Assembly: GCA_964452115.1 (NCBI GenBank)
Contig: CAYVKY010000139.1
Coordinates: 1-5,650, forward strand
Length of the DNA stretch: 5,650 nucleotides
Source: CAYVKY01 sp964452115
GTDB taxonomy: Bacteria > Bacteroidota > Ignavibacteria > Tepidaquicellales > Tepidaquicellaceae
Direction of reading: 5' to 3'
Shown: positions 1 through 5,650 of the stretch, one piece after another
How positions within the stretch are numbered: position 1 is the stretch's first letter
How the letters are laid out: each line of letters starts with the position of its first letter
Translations under genes and position numbers: made by a program
The notes under the pieces: model-generated
Databases searched by the model: none
The model's input: only the letters and a program-made list of their open reading frames with translations
What the model was told of the DNA's origin: nothing

Positions 1-38
1 TTTGCCTGCCTTGTTATGATAAAATGTATAATAAATTT

Positions 39-1067
39 TTAATAACTTTCTTTGTCAATTTCGGTTTTACCTTTGAATACTTTGTATATGTATATGGTAT
101 ATACAACAACGAACGGCATTCCGATTAAAGCGATTATGAGCATAGTCAGAAGTGTTTTTTCCGTAGATGCGGTATTCATAATCGTAAGACTGTTATTTAA
201 GTTTGTAACTGACGGGATAAGTTTCGGAAACATCCCTACTCCTGCGAGTCCGATAATCGAGAATAAGGATATTGATGAAAACGTAAATGCCTTTTTTATA
301 TTTTTGGAATTCAGGCTCACCGGAATCATCACAAACGAAACGAGAAGCAGCAAAAACAGCACCCAGAAAAACGGCGAATGCGTAATGCCGTCAAATAAAT
401 ATTTCGAAACGAATATTGAAATCATTGTGATAATCAGATACGAAATAATGAATACAATATAAAAAACATTCGACAATTTCTGATACTTCTGCTCAAGTTC
501 GCCCGTGGTTTTAGTAGCAAGATATATTGCCGAGTGCATAAGCCCCATAATCAATCCGAAAACGCCGACGAGTATGGAATACGGATTCAGCAGTTCAAAG
601 AAATTTCCCGTGAAAGTTTTTGAATCGTTCAGCGGCAGTCCGCGCAGTATGTTTCCAAACGCAACGCCCAATAGTACAAGCGACAGAAGACTTCCTACGC
701 CGAATGATATTTCCCAGAACTTTTCCCATCCGCGGGAATCAACTTTATTCCTGAGTTCAAGCGAAATCGCCCTGAAAAAAAGTGCAAACAGCAGCAGATA
801 AACTGCAAGATAAAATGCGCTGAACGCAGTTGCATACACCACCGGAAAAGCAGCGAAAATAGCGCCTCCGCCGGCAATCAGCCACACTTCATTGCCGTCC
901 CAAAACGGTCCGATTGAATTCATAAGTATCCTTTTGCTGTGAGAATCTTTCACGAAAAGAGAAAGCACTCCAACGCCAAGGTCAAAGCCGTCCAGCACGA
1001 AGTAAACTCCGAGCAGAATTGTGACGAGCAGAAACCAGATAATCTGTAGTAATGTGGGTTCTAACAT
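39..1067 (-). CDS. cydB: Cytochrome bd quinol oxidase subunit II
   Basis: CydB is the structural partner of CydA. It has a similar two-bundle helix fold, binds no essential heme in many members, and contributes to the proton path and complex stability. The 342 residues fit the family's common length. Visible hallmarks are LDGFDLGVG at 25-33 (D26 and D29 conserved), GPFWDGNEVWLI at 53-64 with D58 and E60, the FFRAISLELR stretch at 97-106, and the NPYSILVG...GLMHSAIYL segment at about 161-183 followed by KTTGEL (186-191). Late in the protein come GMFPKLIPS (278-286) and SLTIMNTAS (293-301), both typical of the C-terminal half, then a last helix and a VFKGK tail. The ATG at 1067 shares its A with the cydA stop, so translation is probably coupled, and a strong Shine-Dalgarno-like sequence lies just upstream. 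The stop is TAA at 41-39. No cydX-type small subunit can be seen before the window ends. Confidence 0.96.
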   Translation of the reverse strand: MLEPTLLQIIWFLLVTILLGVYFVLDGFDLGVGVLSLFVKDSHSKRILMNSIGPFWDGNEVWLIAGGGAIFAAFPVVYATAFSAFYLAVYLLLFALFFRAISLELRNKVDSRGWEKFWEISFGVGSLLSLVLLGVAFGNILRGLPLNDSKTFTGNFFELLNPYSILVGVFGLIMGLMHSAIYLATKTTGELEQKYQKLSNVFYIVFIISYLIITMISIFVSKYLFDGITHSPFFWVLFLLLLVSFVMIPVSLNSKNIKKAFTFSSISLFSIIGLAGVGMFPKLIPSVTNLNNSLTIMNTASTEKTLLTMLIIALIGMPFVVVYTIYIYKVFKGKTEIDKESY

Positions 1068-2503
1068 TATGCTAATGCCTCCTTGCTCTGATTTTCATTT
1101 TCCGGTTCAATTCCGGCTTTAATTTTTTTCATCATCAGATAAATATAAACAACAGTCATTATAAGATAAAAAACCGTAAACAATATAAGCGAAATCCATA
1201 CCTCTGCTGCCGAAACCGTCGGTGAGAATGCATCTTTCGTCCGGAGCAGTCCGTAAACAATCCACGGCTGGCGTCCGACCTCCGCGGCTGCCCACCCGAA
1301 CTGGCAGGCAATTACTGGAAGCGGTATCATCCAGAAAATTGCACGCAAAAGAAATTTGCTTTCTAAAAGTTTTTTTCTTTTAATCTGAATTACTCCGAGC
1401 AGCGACACGAGAATAAACAAGCCGCCGAGTATTACCATATTGTGATATGACACAAACGGAACGAATGCAGGCGGACGATTTTCAGGAGCGAACTCATTCA
1501 TACCTTTCAGCTTTGCATTAAAATCTCCCGTAACCATATAACTTAAAATTCCCGGAATGCCGATTTTCGCCTTCAGCTGCGGCGGCACGTCATTTGAGAC
1601 ATACCCGAAAAGCAGCAGCGGTGCGGCATTTTCGCTGGTATATAAACCCTGAATGCCTGCAAATTTCGGACCCTGCGTGTTTGCAACCTGCCTTGCGTGT
1701 TCGTGTCCCGACGGGAAAAGCTGCAGCACTGCAAATATCAGCGCGAGCACGATGGACAATTTCAAACCTTTATGTGCAATTTCCATATTCCGTTTTTTGC
1801 GTATCAGATATGCACATGAGCCGGCAAAAATAAATGCTCCCGTGATAAATGATGCAAGCACTGTGTGGAAAAATCTAAGCAGAGCAGAGGGATTAAAAAC
1901 AGCATCGAAAAAATTTGTGAGGATTGCCCTGTACTGCGTAGGGTCAAAACTTTTAACAGACGTTTCGCTGAGTTTCTGCCAGTCAACATTGTTTATTATT
2001 TCACCTGTTACAAGATTTTGTATCGCAAATCCTGCGGGAGTCTGCTGCCAGCTGTTAGCAACTATAATCCAGAAAGCCGAAATCAGCGAGCCCACAGTAA
2101 CCATCAAGATTGAAAACCAGTGCATTCCCTTTGACACTTTTCCCCGTCCGAAAAGATACAATCCTAAAAAAGCGGATTCGAGAAAAAATGCGAAGATTGC
2201 TTCTGCTGCAAGCGGTGCACCGAAAATATCTCCCACAAAACGTGAATACATAGACCAGTTTGTGCCGAACTGAAGCACCATCACGAGTCCCGATGCCACT
2301 CCCACGGCAAATGTAATCGCAAGCAGTTTTGAGAAAAATTTAGAAATTTTAACATACATTTCATCATTCTTTTTCCATCCAAGCCATTCGGTTATGGTAA
2401 GCATCAGCCCAAGACCTATGGTAATAGGCGGAAACAGAAAGTGAAATGCTATTGTAATGGCAAATTGTGCCCTTGACAAATTTGATAGCAATTCTACATC
2501 CAT
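1067..2503 (-). CDS. cydA: Cytochrome bd quinol oxidase subunit I, short Q-loop type
   Basis: CydA carries the three hemes of the bd oxidase (b558, b595, d) and oxidises quinol at the outer face while reducing oxygen to water, without pumping protons. Key residues by comparison with E. coli CydA: H21 (H19 there) in AFHFLFPP, E101 and E109 (E99, E107) in EAIFAFFLESAFLG, H213 in FFHTVLASFITG and M356 in SYHNMVILG (the b558 ligands H186 and M393), and E408 in AEVGRQPW (E445), with R411 as the conserved arginine. At 478 residues it lacks the long Q-loop insertion of the E. coli enzyme. Q-loop K280 matches K252, but the position of the conserved E257 is Q285. The WIVYGLLRT stretch after GRQPW resembles the cyanide-insensitive/short-loop branch. 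The ATG at 2503 follows an A/T-only leader without Shine-Dalgarno sequence, 11 bases after the upstream stop. The stop overlaps the cydB start (TAATG). Confidence 0.96.
   Translation of the reverse strand: MDVELLSNLSRAQFAITIAFHFLFPPITIGLGLMLTITEWLGWKKNDEMYVKISKFFSKLLAITFAVGVASGLVMVLQFGTNWSMYSRFVGDIFGAPLAAEAIFAFFLESAFLGLYLFGRGKVSKGMHWFSILMVTVGSLISAFWIIVANSWQQTPAGFAIQNLVTGEIINNVDWQKLSETSVKSFDPTQYRAILTNFFDAVFNPSALLRFFHTVLASFITGAFIFAGSCAYLIRKKRNMEIAHKGLKLSIVLALIFAVLQLFPSGHEHARQVANTQGPKFAGIQGLYTSENAAPLLLFGYVSNDVPPQLKAKIGIPGILSYMVTGDFNAKLKGMNEFAPENRPPAFVPFVSYHNMVILGGLFILVSLLGVIQIKRKKLLESKFLLRAIFWMIPLPVIACQFGWAAAEVGRQPWIVYGLLRTKDAFSPTVSAAEVWISLILFTVFYLIMTVVYIYLMMKKIKAGIEPENENQSKEALA
1078..1084 (-). 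promoter_or_regulatory. Strong Shine-Dalgarno-like site for cydB inside the cydA 3' end
   Basis: On the minus strand the bases read AAGGAGG, ten bases before the cydB ATG, inside the Lys-Glu-Ala codons near the end of cydA. It is the only good match to the anti-Shine-Dalgarno consensus that I see before any start in this window. Together with the one-base TAATG overlap it suggests that cydB is translated efficiently and in step with cydA, as suits a 1:1 complex. Because it also encodes protein, a chance match cannot be excluded. Confidence 0.55.
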
Positions 2504-2514
2504 AATTTATATAT

Positions 2515-3864
2515 TTATTTTTTTTGGTTAACTCTGTCTATTATATATTTTGCCACTGCCTCCGCTTCGGGCATCTTCAAGCCCTGATTCGGCATAGGCG
2601 GATAATCAGGATTCATCTTTACGGGGTTGTATATGAATTGTGCAAGCTTATTCACATCTCCGTTGTACTTCGGCACCGTTTCCTGATAAGGCGGACCGAT
2701 TAGTTTTACGTCAAACTTGTGACAGGCAGAACACCTGCCGTTATATATATCCTCTCCGCTGATTTGTGCCAGTGCTTCTTTTTTCGGAAATTTTGCCTGA
2801 ATAATTTCTTCTGCCTGATGATTGATAACCGCAAGATGAGGCCTGATGGAATTTGAAAATGCAACCTGATTTTTAATCACAGTAAAACTGACGGCTGCAA
2901 TTACAAGATAAAAAATCGCCGTACCGTATTTTGTGTCTGAATTTTTCAGCACTGCATAGAGAAAATTGCTCGCAAGCAGAAGTGCAAATATTCCGAGTCC
3001 TAGAAATATGAACACTGACGACGAATATGTATCCTTAGACTGCATTACAATGCCTGTAATCAGGAACAACGGGAACAGAGCCAGAAACAGCATTGTAAAT
3101 CCCGTCGAAAATTTTCTTACAAATTTATGATATGCCTCTTCGGTAAATTTGATTCCGCCTTCCCAGTTGAAGAAGAAAAATATAATTGCCGAGCCGGTAA
3201 CGGCAAATGTAATTACCAGAAAGAATATAAAATTAATCCACACTTTCAGATTTATAAATGTCATAAACGTTGATGTGAATCCTGCCCATTCATTCATGTC
3301 ATCCGATAATGTGATTCCGCCGACAAATAAAAATGCCGAAAGAAGCATTCCGTAAAATGCAAGCGAAAGATTTGATTTTTTTGCCTGAAGTGATGTGCTT
3401 TCAAACTGCCCGGAATTTTCCGGCGGCTTGATATCATTTCCCAGTGCTGCTTTATATGACGATATCATCGAAACAACCTTGGCAGAAGCTTTGTATTTAT
3501 TCACATACACGAAACTTATGAAATATAAAATAACGGACAGAGTAAAATTACTCACAAAAGCAAAACTTGATGAATATAGAAACTGTGAATAAACAATTGC
3601 AATAGAAAACACCGGAAGAAATCCGAGTCCGTATGACGCTGCACGCGAAAAAATAAGTTTGCGCGTGATATCATCGGCAAACCTGCCGTACATTTCATTA
3701 TTTGTAAGCCGCGCTTTCAGGTTAAAATATTTTGACAATATAAGCCCGCCCGTTATCATTCCGATAAACGGATAGTAAATCATAAAAGCAATTATCTGAA
3801 TTATGTTAAGCAGCAAATTATGCTCTGCTGTCGGCGGAATTGCTATTTGTTCAAATACATTCAT
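2515..3864 (-). CDS. Eight-helix membrane protein with C-terminal cytochrome c domain, possibly CydA-related
   Basis: I do not recognise this 449-residue protein as a named family. It has about eight hydrophobic helices (near 18-45, 76-96, 103-122, 167-186, 206-232, 255-275, 283-305, 313-332), with a polar loop of about 45 residues between the third and fourth. A class I cytochrome c domain follows (about 366-449): heme motif C378-S-A-C381-H382 (bases 2719-2733), IGPPY at 389-393, and M424 in YPPMPNQG as likely sixth ligand. An even helix count puts both ends on the outer face, where c-type heme is attached. The only histidines are H15, H246, H343, H349 and H382, none inside a predicted helix, so the membrane part has no obvious heme b ligands. 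Short stretches recall CydA: AFMIYYPF in helix 1 against AFHFLFPP, and NNEMY before helix 2 against NDEMY. It lies three bases after ctaB and 11 before cydA, suggesting an electron-transfer role alongside one of the two oxidases. The role is inference. Confidence 0.85.
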   Translation of the reverse strand: MNVFEQIAIPPTAEHNLLLNIIQIIAFMIYYPFIGMITGGLILSKYFNLKARLTNNEMYGRFADDITRKLIFSRAASYGLGFLPVFSIAIVYSQFLYSSSFAFVSNFTLSVILYFISFVYVNKYKASAKVVSMISSYKAALGNDIKPPENSGQFESTSLQAKKSNLSLAFYGMLLSAFLFVGGITLSDDMNEWAGFTSTFMTFINLKVWINFIFFLVITFAVTGSAIIFFFFNWEGGIKFTEEAYHKFVRKFSTGFTMLFLALFPLFLITGIVMQSKDTYSSSVFIFLGLGIFALLLASNFLYAVLKNSDTKYGTAIFYLVIAAVSFTVIKNQVAFSNSIRPHLAVINHQAEEIIQAKFPKKEALAQISGEDIYNGRCSACHKFDVKLIGPPYQETVPKYNGDVNKLAQFIYNPVKMNPDYPPMPNQGLKMPEAEAVAKYIIDRVNQKK

Positions 3865-3867
3865 AAT

Positions 3868-4782
3868 TTATTTTAGAATATAAATTAATTTATCCGAAGT
3901 TAAAATTAAAATAATAAGCAGCGTAAAAAAATTAATAATCATAAACATCTTAAATATACTTTTTCTTCCGGTTTCTGATTTGTGAAATCTGTAAACATTG
4001 TAAAGCACTGCTGCCGCACCCGCGAGCAGTGCAATTTCCGAAACGGTGTAATGCATAAGCCCCGATGCGCTGATGCCCGCACCGAAAAGCACGCAGATTA
4101 TCAGCCACATTACAGTGAACCACTTAAGCACACTGCCGCTGAATAAGTCCGTCAGTACGGGGAATCCGGCTTTTTTGTAATCTTTGTCATAAATCATAAG
4201 GAGAAGCCAGAAGTGCGGAATCTGCCACATAAAGAAATAAAGACAGATGTATAAAATCGGAAATTCAAGAAAGTCTGCCCTTCCGGCTGCCCATCCTGCA
4301 AGCGGCGGCAGCGCGCCCACAAGAGAGCCGGGAATGACGGCAAGCGGGGTTTTCTTTTTAAGGTTTGTGTAAACTGCATTATACCAAAAGTATGTAAAAA
4401 GTCCGATTCCGAGCGCTGCGTAATTTGTTTTAATCAGGAGCACAAGCACGCCTGCGAGTGTAAATGCCGCAATAACGAAAATCACAAATCCTTCCGAAGC
4501 CATACCGGACGGGAGCGGGCGCGTGATGGTGCGCTTCATTCTGCCGTCTGTCTTTCTCTCTTGCAAATGGTTCATCGCTGCCGCAGCCGCTGCGAGAAAA
4601 AATATTCCCGCACTCACATACAGCAATGTAGATGAAAATCCTTCGTACCCGAGCAGAAATCCCAGCGCGGTAGTAAGGCATACGAGTCCCGTAATCCTGA
4701 ACTTGATAACTTCAAGCGTCAGGTGCATATAATCCGCAATGGATATTTTTCTTTTTAATATTTCGGATTTAATCTCTTCCAC
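3868..4782 (-). CDS. ctaB: Heme O synthase (protoheme IX farnesyltransferase)
   Basis: This is an integral membrane prenyltransferase of the UbiA superfamily that joins farnesyl diphosphate to protoheme IX, giving heme O, the precursor of heme A used by aa3/caa3 oxidases. The 304 residues match the usual family length and form about eight or nine hydrophobic helices. Signature regions are in the right order. The first, at residues 71-90, has N71, E75, D79, M82, R84, T85 and RPL at 88-90, and is the metal/diphosphate site. It is followed by YTNLKKKT (138-145) and the heme O synthase mark PHFWLLLMIYDKDYKKAGFP (189-208). The start is a GTG at 4782, two bases after the coxB stop. A later in-frame Met (M19) would remove the 18-residue cytoplasmic leader and is less likely. 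The leader has no Shine-Dalgarno sequence. Position directly after coxB is usual for ctaB in oxidase operons. It could be called cyoE, but coxB context favours ctaB. Confidence 0.95.
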   Translation of the reverse strand: MEEIKSEILKRKISIADYMHLTLEVIKFRITGLVCLTTALGFLLGYEGFSSTLLYVSAGIFFLAAAAAAMNHLQERKTDGRMKRTITRPLPSGMASEGFVIFVIAAFTLAGVLVLLIKTNYAALGIGLFTYFWYNAVYTNLKKKTPLAVIPGSLVGALPPLAGWAAGRADFLEFPILYICLYFFMWQIPHFWLLLMIYDKDYKKAGFPVLTDLFSGSVLKWFTVMWLIICVLFGAGISASGLMHYTVSEIALLAGAAAVLYNVYRFHKSETGRKSIFKMFMIINFFTLLIILILTSDKLIYILK

Positions 4783-4784
4783 AA

Positions 4785-5441
4785 TTATTTTTTAAATGTA
4801 TCTGCAGAATTTTTATTAATACTGTCTTTCGGTGCGGCTGTACTGTCCTGCGGCTTTACATACCACTCTGCGAATTCATCTTCAGGCATCACAACAACCT
4901 GAGTCTGCATATATGCGTGTTCCAGCCCGCAGTATTCCGCACAGGTAATCGTAAACCTGCCGAGCCTGTCCGGCTGAAACCATAAGTAATTGGTTCTTCC
5001 CGGAATGGCATCTTCCTTTACTCTGAAATACGGAAGATAAAAACTGTGATTAACATCAAGCGACTTAATCAGCGCCTTAATTGGCTTATACAGCGGCACA
5101 TACAGTGTATCGGTTTTCTTTCCGTTAGGATATTCGAAAGTCCATTTCCACATTTGTCCCGTGACTGTAATTTCCATCGAGTCCGCCGGAGCCTTCCTCA
5201 TATATTTAAATGCGGAAAAACTTTGAAAGAATATAAACAGTACAAGTATCACGGGAATCACCGTCCAGAGAACCTCCAGCAGAGTATTGCCGTGAATGTT
5301 TGCCGGCTTCGGATTTCTCTTTTTACTATATCTGATAACGAAATAAATCATCAGTACAGTTACAATCAGCAAAAGTACTGTTGAAATTGCAACTATGATT
5401 ATGAATGTTGTGTCGGTCTGTGATTGTATGCTCGGCTTCAT
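4785..5441 (-). CDS. coxB: Cytochrome c oxidase subunit II with complete CuA site
   Basis: This 218-residue subunit receives electrons from cytochrome c at its dinuclear CuA centre outside the membrane and passes them to subunit I. Two membrane helices (about 12-36 and 58-78) form a hairpin. The second opens with TLLEVLWTVIP; E56 there corresponds to the conserved glutamate near the entrance of the K proton channel. The cupredoxin domain follows, with the aromatic patch QMWKW (W98, W100). All CuA ligands are present: H132 in DVNHSFYLP, then C167, C171, H175 and M178 in CAEYCGLEHAYM (bases 4908-4943), with E169 as the bridging backbone position. The protein ends about 40 residues after the copper site in a polar tail, so it has no fused cytochrome c domain, unlike classic caa3 subunit II. 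No lipoprotein cysteine is seen at the N-terminus. The ATG at 5441 is used; its leader is A-rich with no Shine-Dalgarno sequence. CuA ligands favour a cytochrome c oxidase over a quinol oxidase. Confidence 0.95.
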   Translation of the reverse strand: MKPSIQSQTDTTFIIIVAISTVLLLIVTVLMIYFVIRYSKKRNPKPANIHGNTLLEVLWTVIPVILVLFIFFQSFSAFKYMRKAPADSMEITVTGQMWKWTFEYPNGKKTDTLYVPLYKPIKALIKSLDVNHSFYLPYFRVKEDAIPGRTNYLWFQPDRLGRFTITCAEYCGLEHAYMQTQVVVMPEDEFAEWYVKPQDSTAAPKDSINKNSADTFKK

Positions 5442-5444
5442 TTT

Positions 5445-5650
5445 TTATGGTCTGAAAATTATATCAAAAAATGTTAAGATAATCATAACAAAAAATACTA
5501 TTATGCTGAGTGCTATGAAAAGTTTGAAAATCATCGTCTCGTGTTTGATGTGCATAAAATAATTAAGCACCAGCGAAGACTTTACCGTGGCAATTACCAG
5601 CGCTGTGATTACCGTTATTCCTGCAAGGTTAAGCCCTGCAACGGAAACCG
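5445..5650 (-). CDS. Cytochrome c oxidase subunit IV, prokaryotic caa3/quinol-oxidase type (5' end outside window)
   Basis: Only the last 67 codons are in the window, read from 5648 down to a TAA at 5447-5445; the other two frames of this strand meet stops at once. Two hydrophobic helices are visible (about visible residues 6-28 and 42-62). The first ends in ATVKSSLVLNYFMHIKHE, which matches the hallmark of the small bacterial subunit IV family: an alanine/lysine stretch followed by a phenylalanine-methionine-histidine (FMH) turn. This subunit packs on the outside of heme-copper oxidases of the caa3/bo3 kind and is thought to help assembly or stability; it binds no cofactor. The stop is three bases before the coxB start, so the two genes are probably co-transcribed. 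Family membership is fairly secure from the FMH motif and helix pattern. The start, full length and upstream neighbours cannot be seen, but subunits I and III would be expected there. Confidence 0.82.
   Translation of the reverse strand, partial: VSVAGLNLAGITVITALVIATVKSSLVLNYFMHIKHETMIFKLFIALSIIVFFVMIILTFFDIIFRP

Larger units (their letters stand above)
39..5650 (-). other. Apparent single transcription unit of two terminal oxidases
   Basis: Six genes share one strand with gaps of 3, 2, 3 and 11 bases and a final one-base overlap. None of these gaps can hold a separate promoter and leader, although promoters inside coding sequence cannot be excluded. No terminator hairpin with a U-run is visible at any junction. 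The 38 bases left of cydB (positions 1-38) contain no hairpin and no start of another gene that I can support, so the end of the transcript is outside the window. The unit starts beyond 5650, where oxidase subunits I and III are expected. Confidence 0.75.

Noticed and set aside
1..38. Possible terminator or small cydX-type gene just after cydB.
   Set aside because: The minus-strand bases show no inverted repeat followed by a T-run and no start codon with an open frame long enough to judge; the window ends too soon.
52..462. Plus-strand open frame of 136 codons opposite cydB.
   Set aside because: It is fully antisense to conserved cydB codons and its product shows no family features.
1653..2273. 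Plus-strand open frame of 206 codons opposite cydA.
   Set aside because: It is antisense to a fully conserved cydA, its product has no recognisable motif or hydrophobic plan, and it has no sign of a ribosome site; it is a shadow of the codon bias of cydA.
3880..3893. Perfect 14-base A/T palindrome on the boundary of ctaB and the cytochrome c gene, considered as an operator or terminator.
   Set aside because: It lies in the last codons of ctaB (Lys-Leu-Ile-Tyr), is made only of A and T, has no G/C stem or loop, and such palindromes are expected by chance in DNA this AT-rich.
4430..4681. Minus-strand 83-codon frame inside ctaB, considered as an overlapping gene.
   Set aside because: It lies in another frame within the conserved catalytic region of CtaB, is arginine- and cysteine-rich as out-of-frame translations often are, and has no independent support.

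Overview
The window is an accessory-free stretch of respiratory genes. All six protein-coding genes lie on the minus strand and are transcribed from right to left. In transcription order they are: a cytochrome c oxidase subunit IV (its 5' part is off the window), cytochrome c oxidase subunit II (coxB), heme O synthase (ctaB/cyoE), an eight-helix membrane protein with a C-terminal cytochrome c domain, and the two main subunits of a cytochrome bd quinol oxidase (cydA, cydB). Gaps between genes are 3, 2, 3 and 11 bases, and cydA and cydB overlap by one base. The set therefore looks like one transcription unit whose promoter lies beyond position 5650.

The organism is a bacterium that respires oxygen and has AT-rich DNA. 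Most starts have no Shine-Dalgarno sequence and sit in A/T-rich leaders, which fits the Bacteroidota/Chlorobiota/Ignavibacteriota group. The general character of the proteins fits this too. This placement is an inference; no marker gene is present.

The right part (3868-5650) serves the heme-copper oxidase. Subunit II carries a complete CuA site, CtaB makes the heme O precursor of heme A, and subunit IV is of the small prokaryotic caa3/quinol-oxidase type. Subunits I and III are presumably upstream, outside the window. The left part (39-2503) encodes a short-Q-loop bd oxidase that passes electrons from quinol to oxygen without a CuA or heme-copper centre. Between the two modules (2515-3864) sits the least familiar gene: eight hydrophobic helices with no intramembrane histidine, followed by a c-type heme domain outside the membrane. 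Its layout suggests a degenerate relative of CydA fused to cytochrome c, but this rests on short similarities seen by eye.

Points worth a second look are the cytochrome c fusion protein and its apparent 4+4 helix duplication, a glutamine in CydA where the family has a glutamate needed for quinol oxidation, and the fusion of two different terminal-oxidase modules in one tight gene string. No RNA genes, mobile elements, CRISPR arrays or intergenic stretches over 40 bases were seen.
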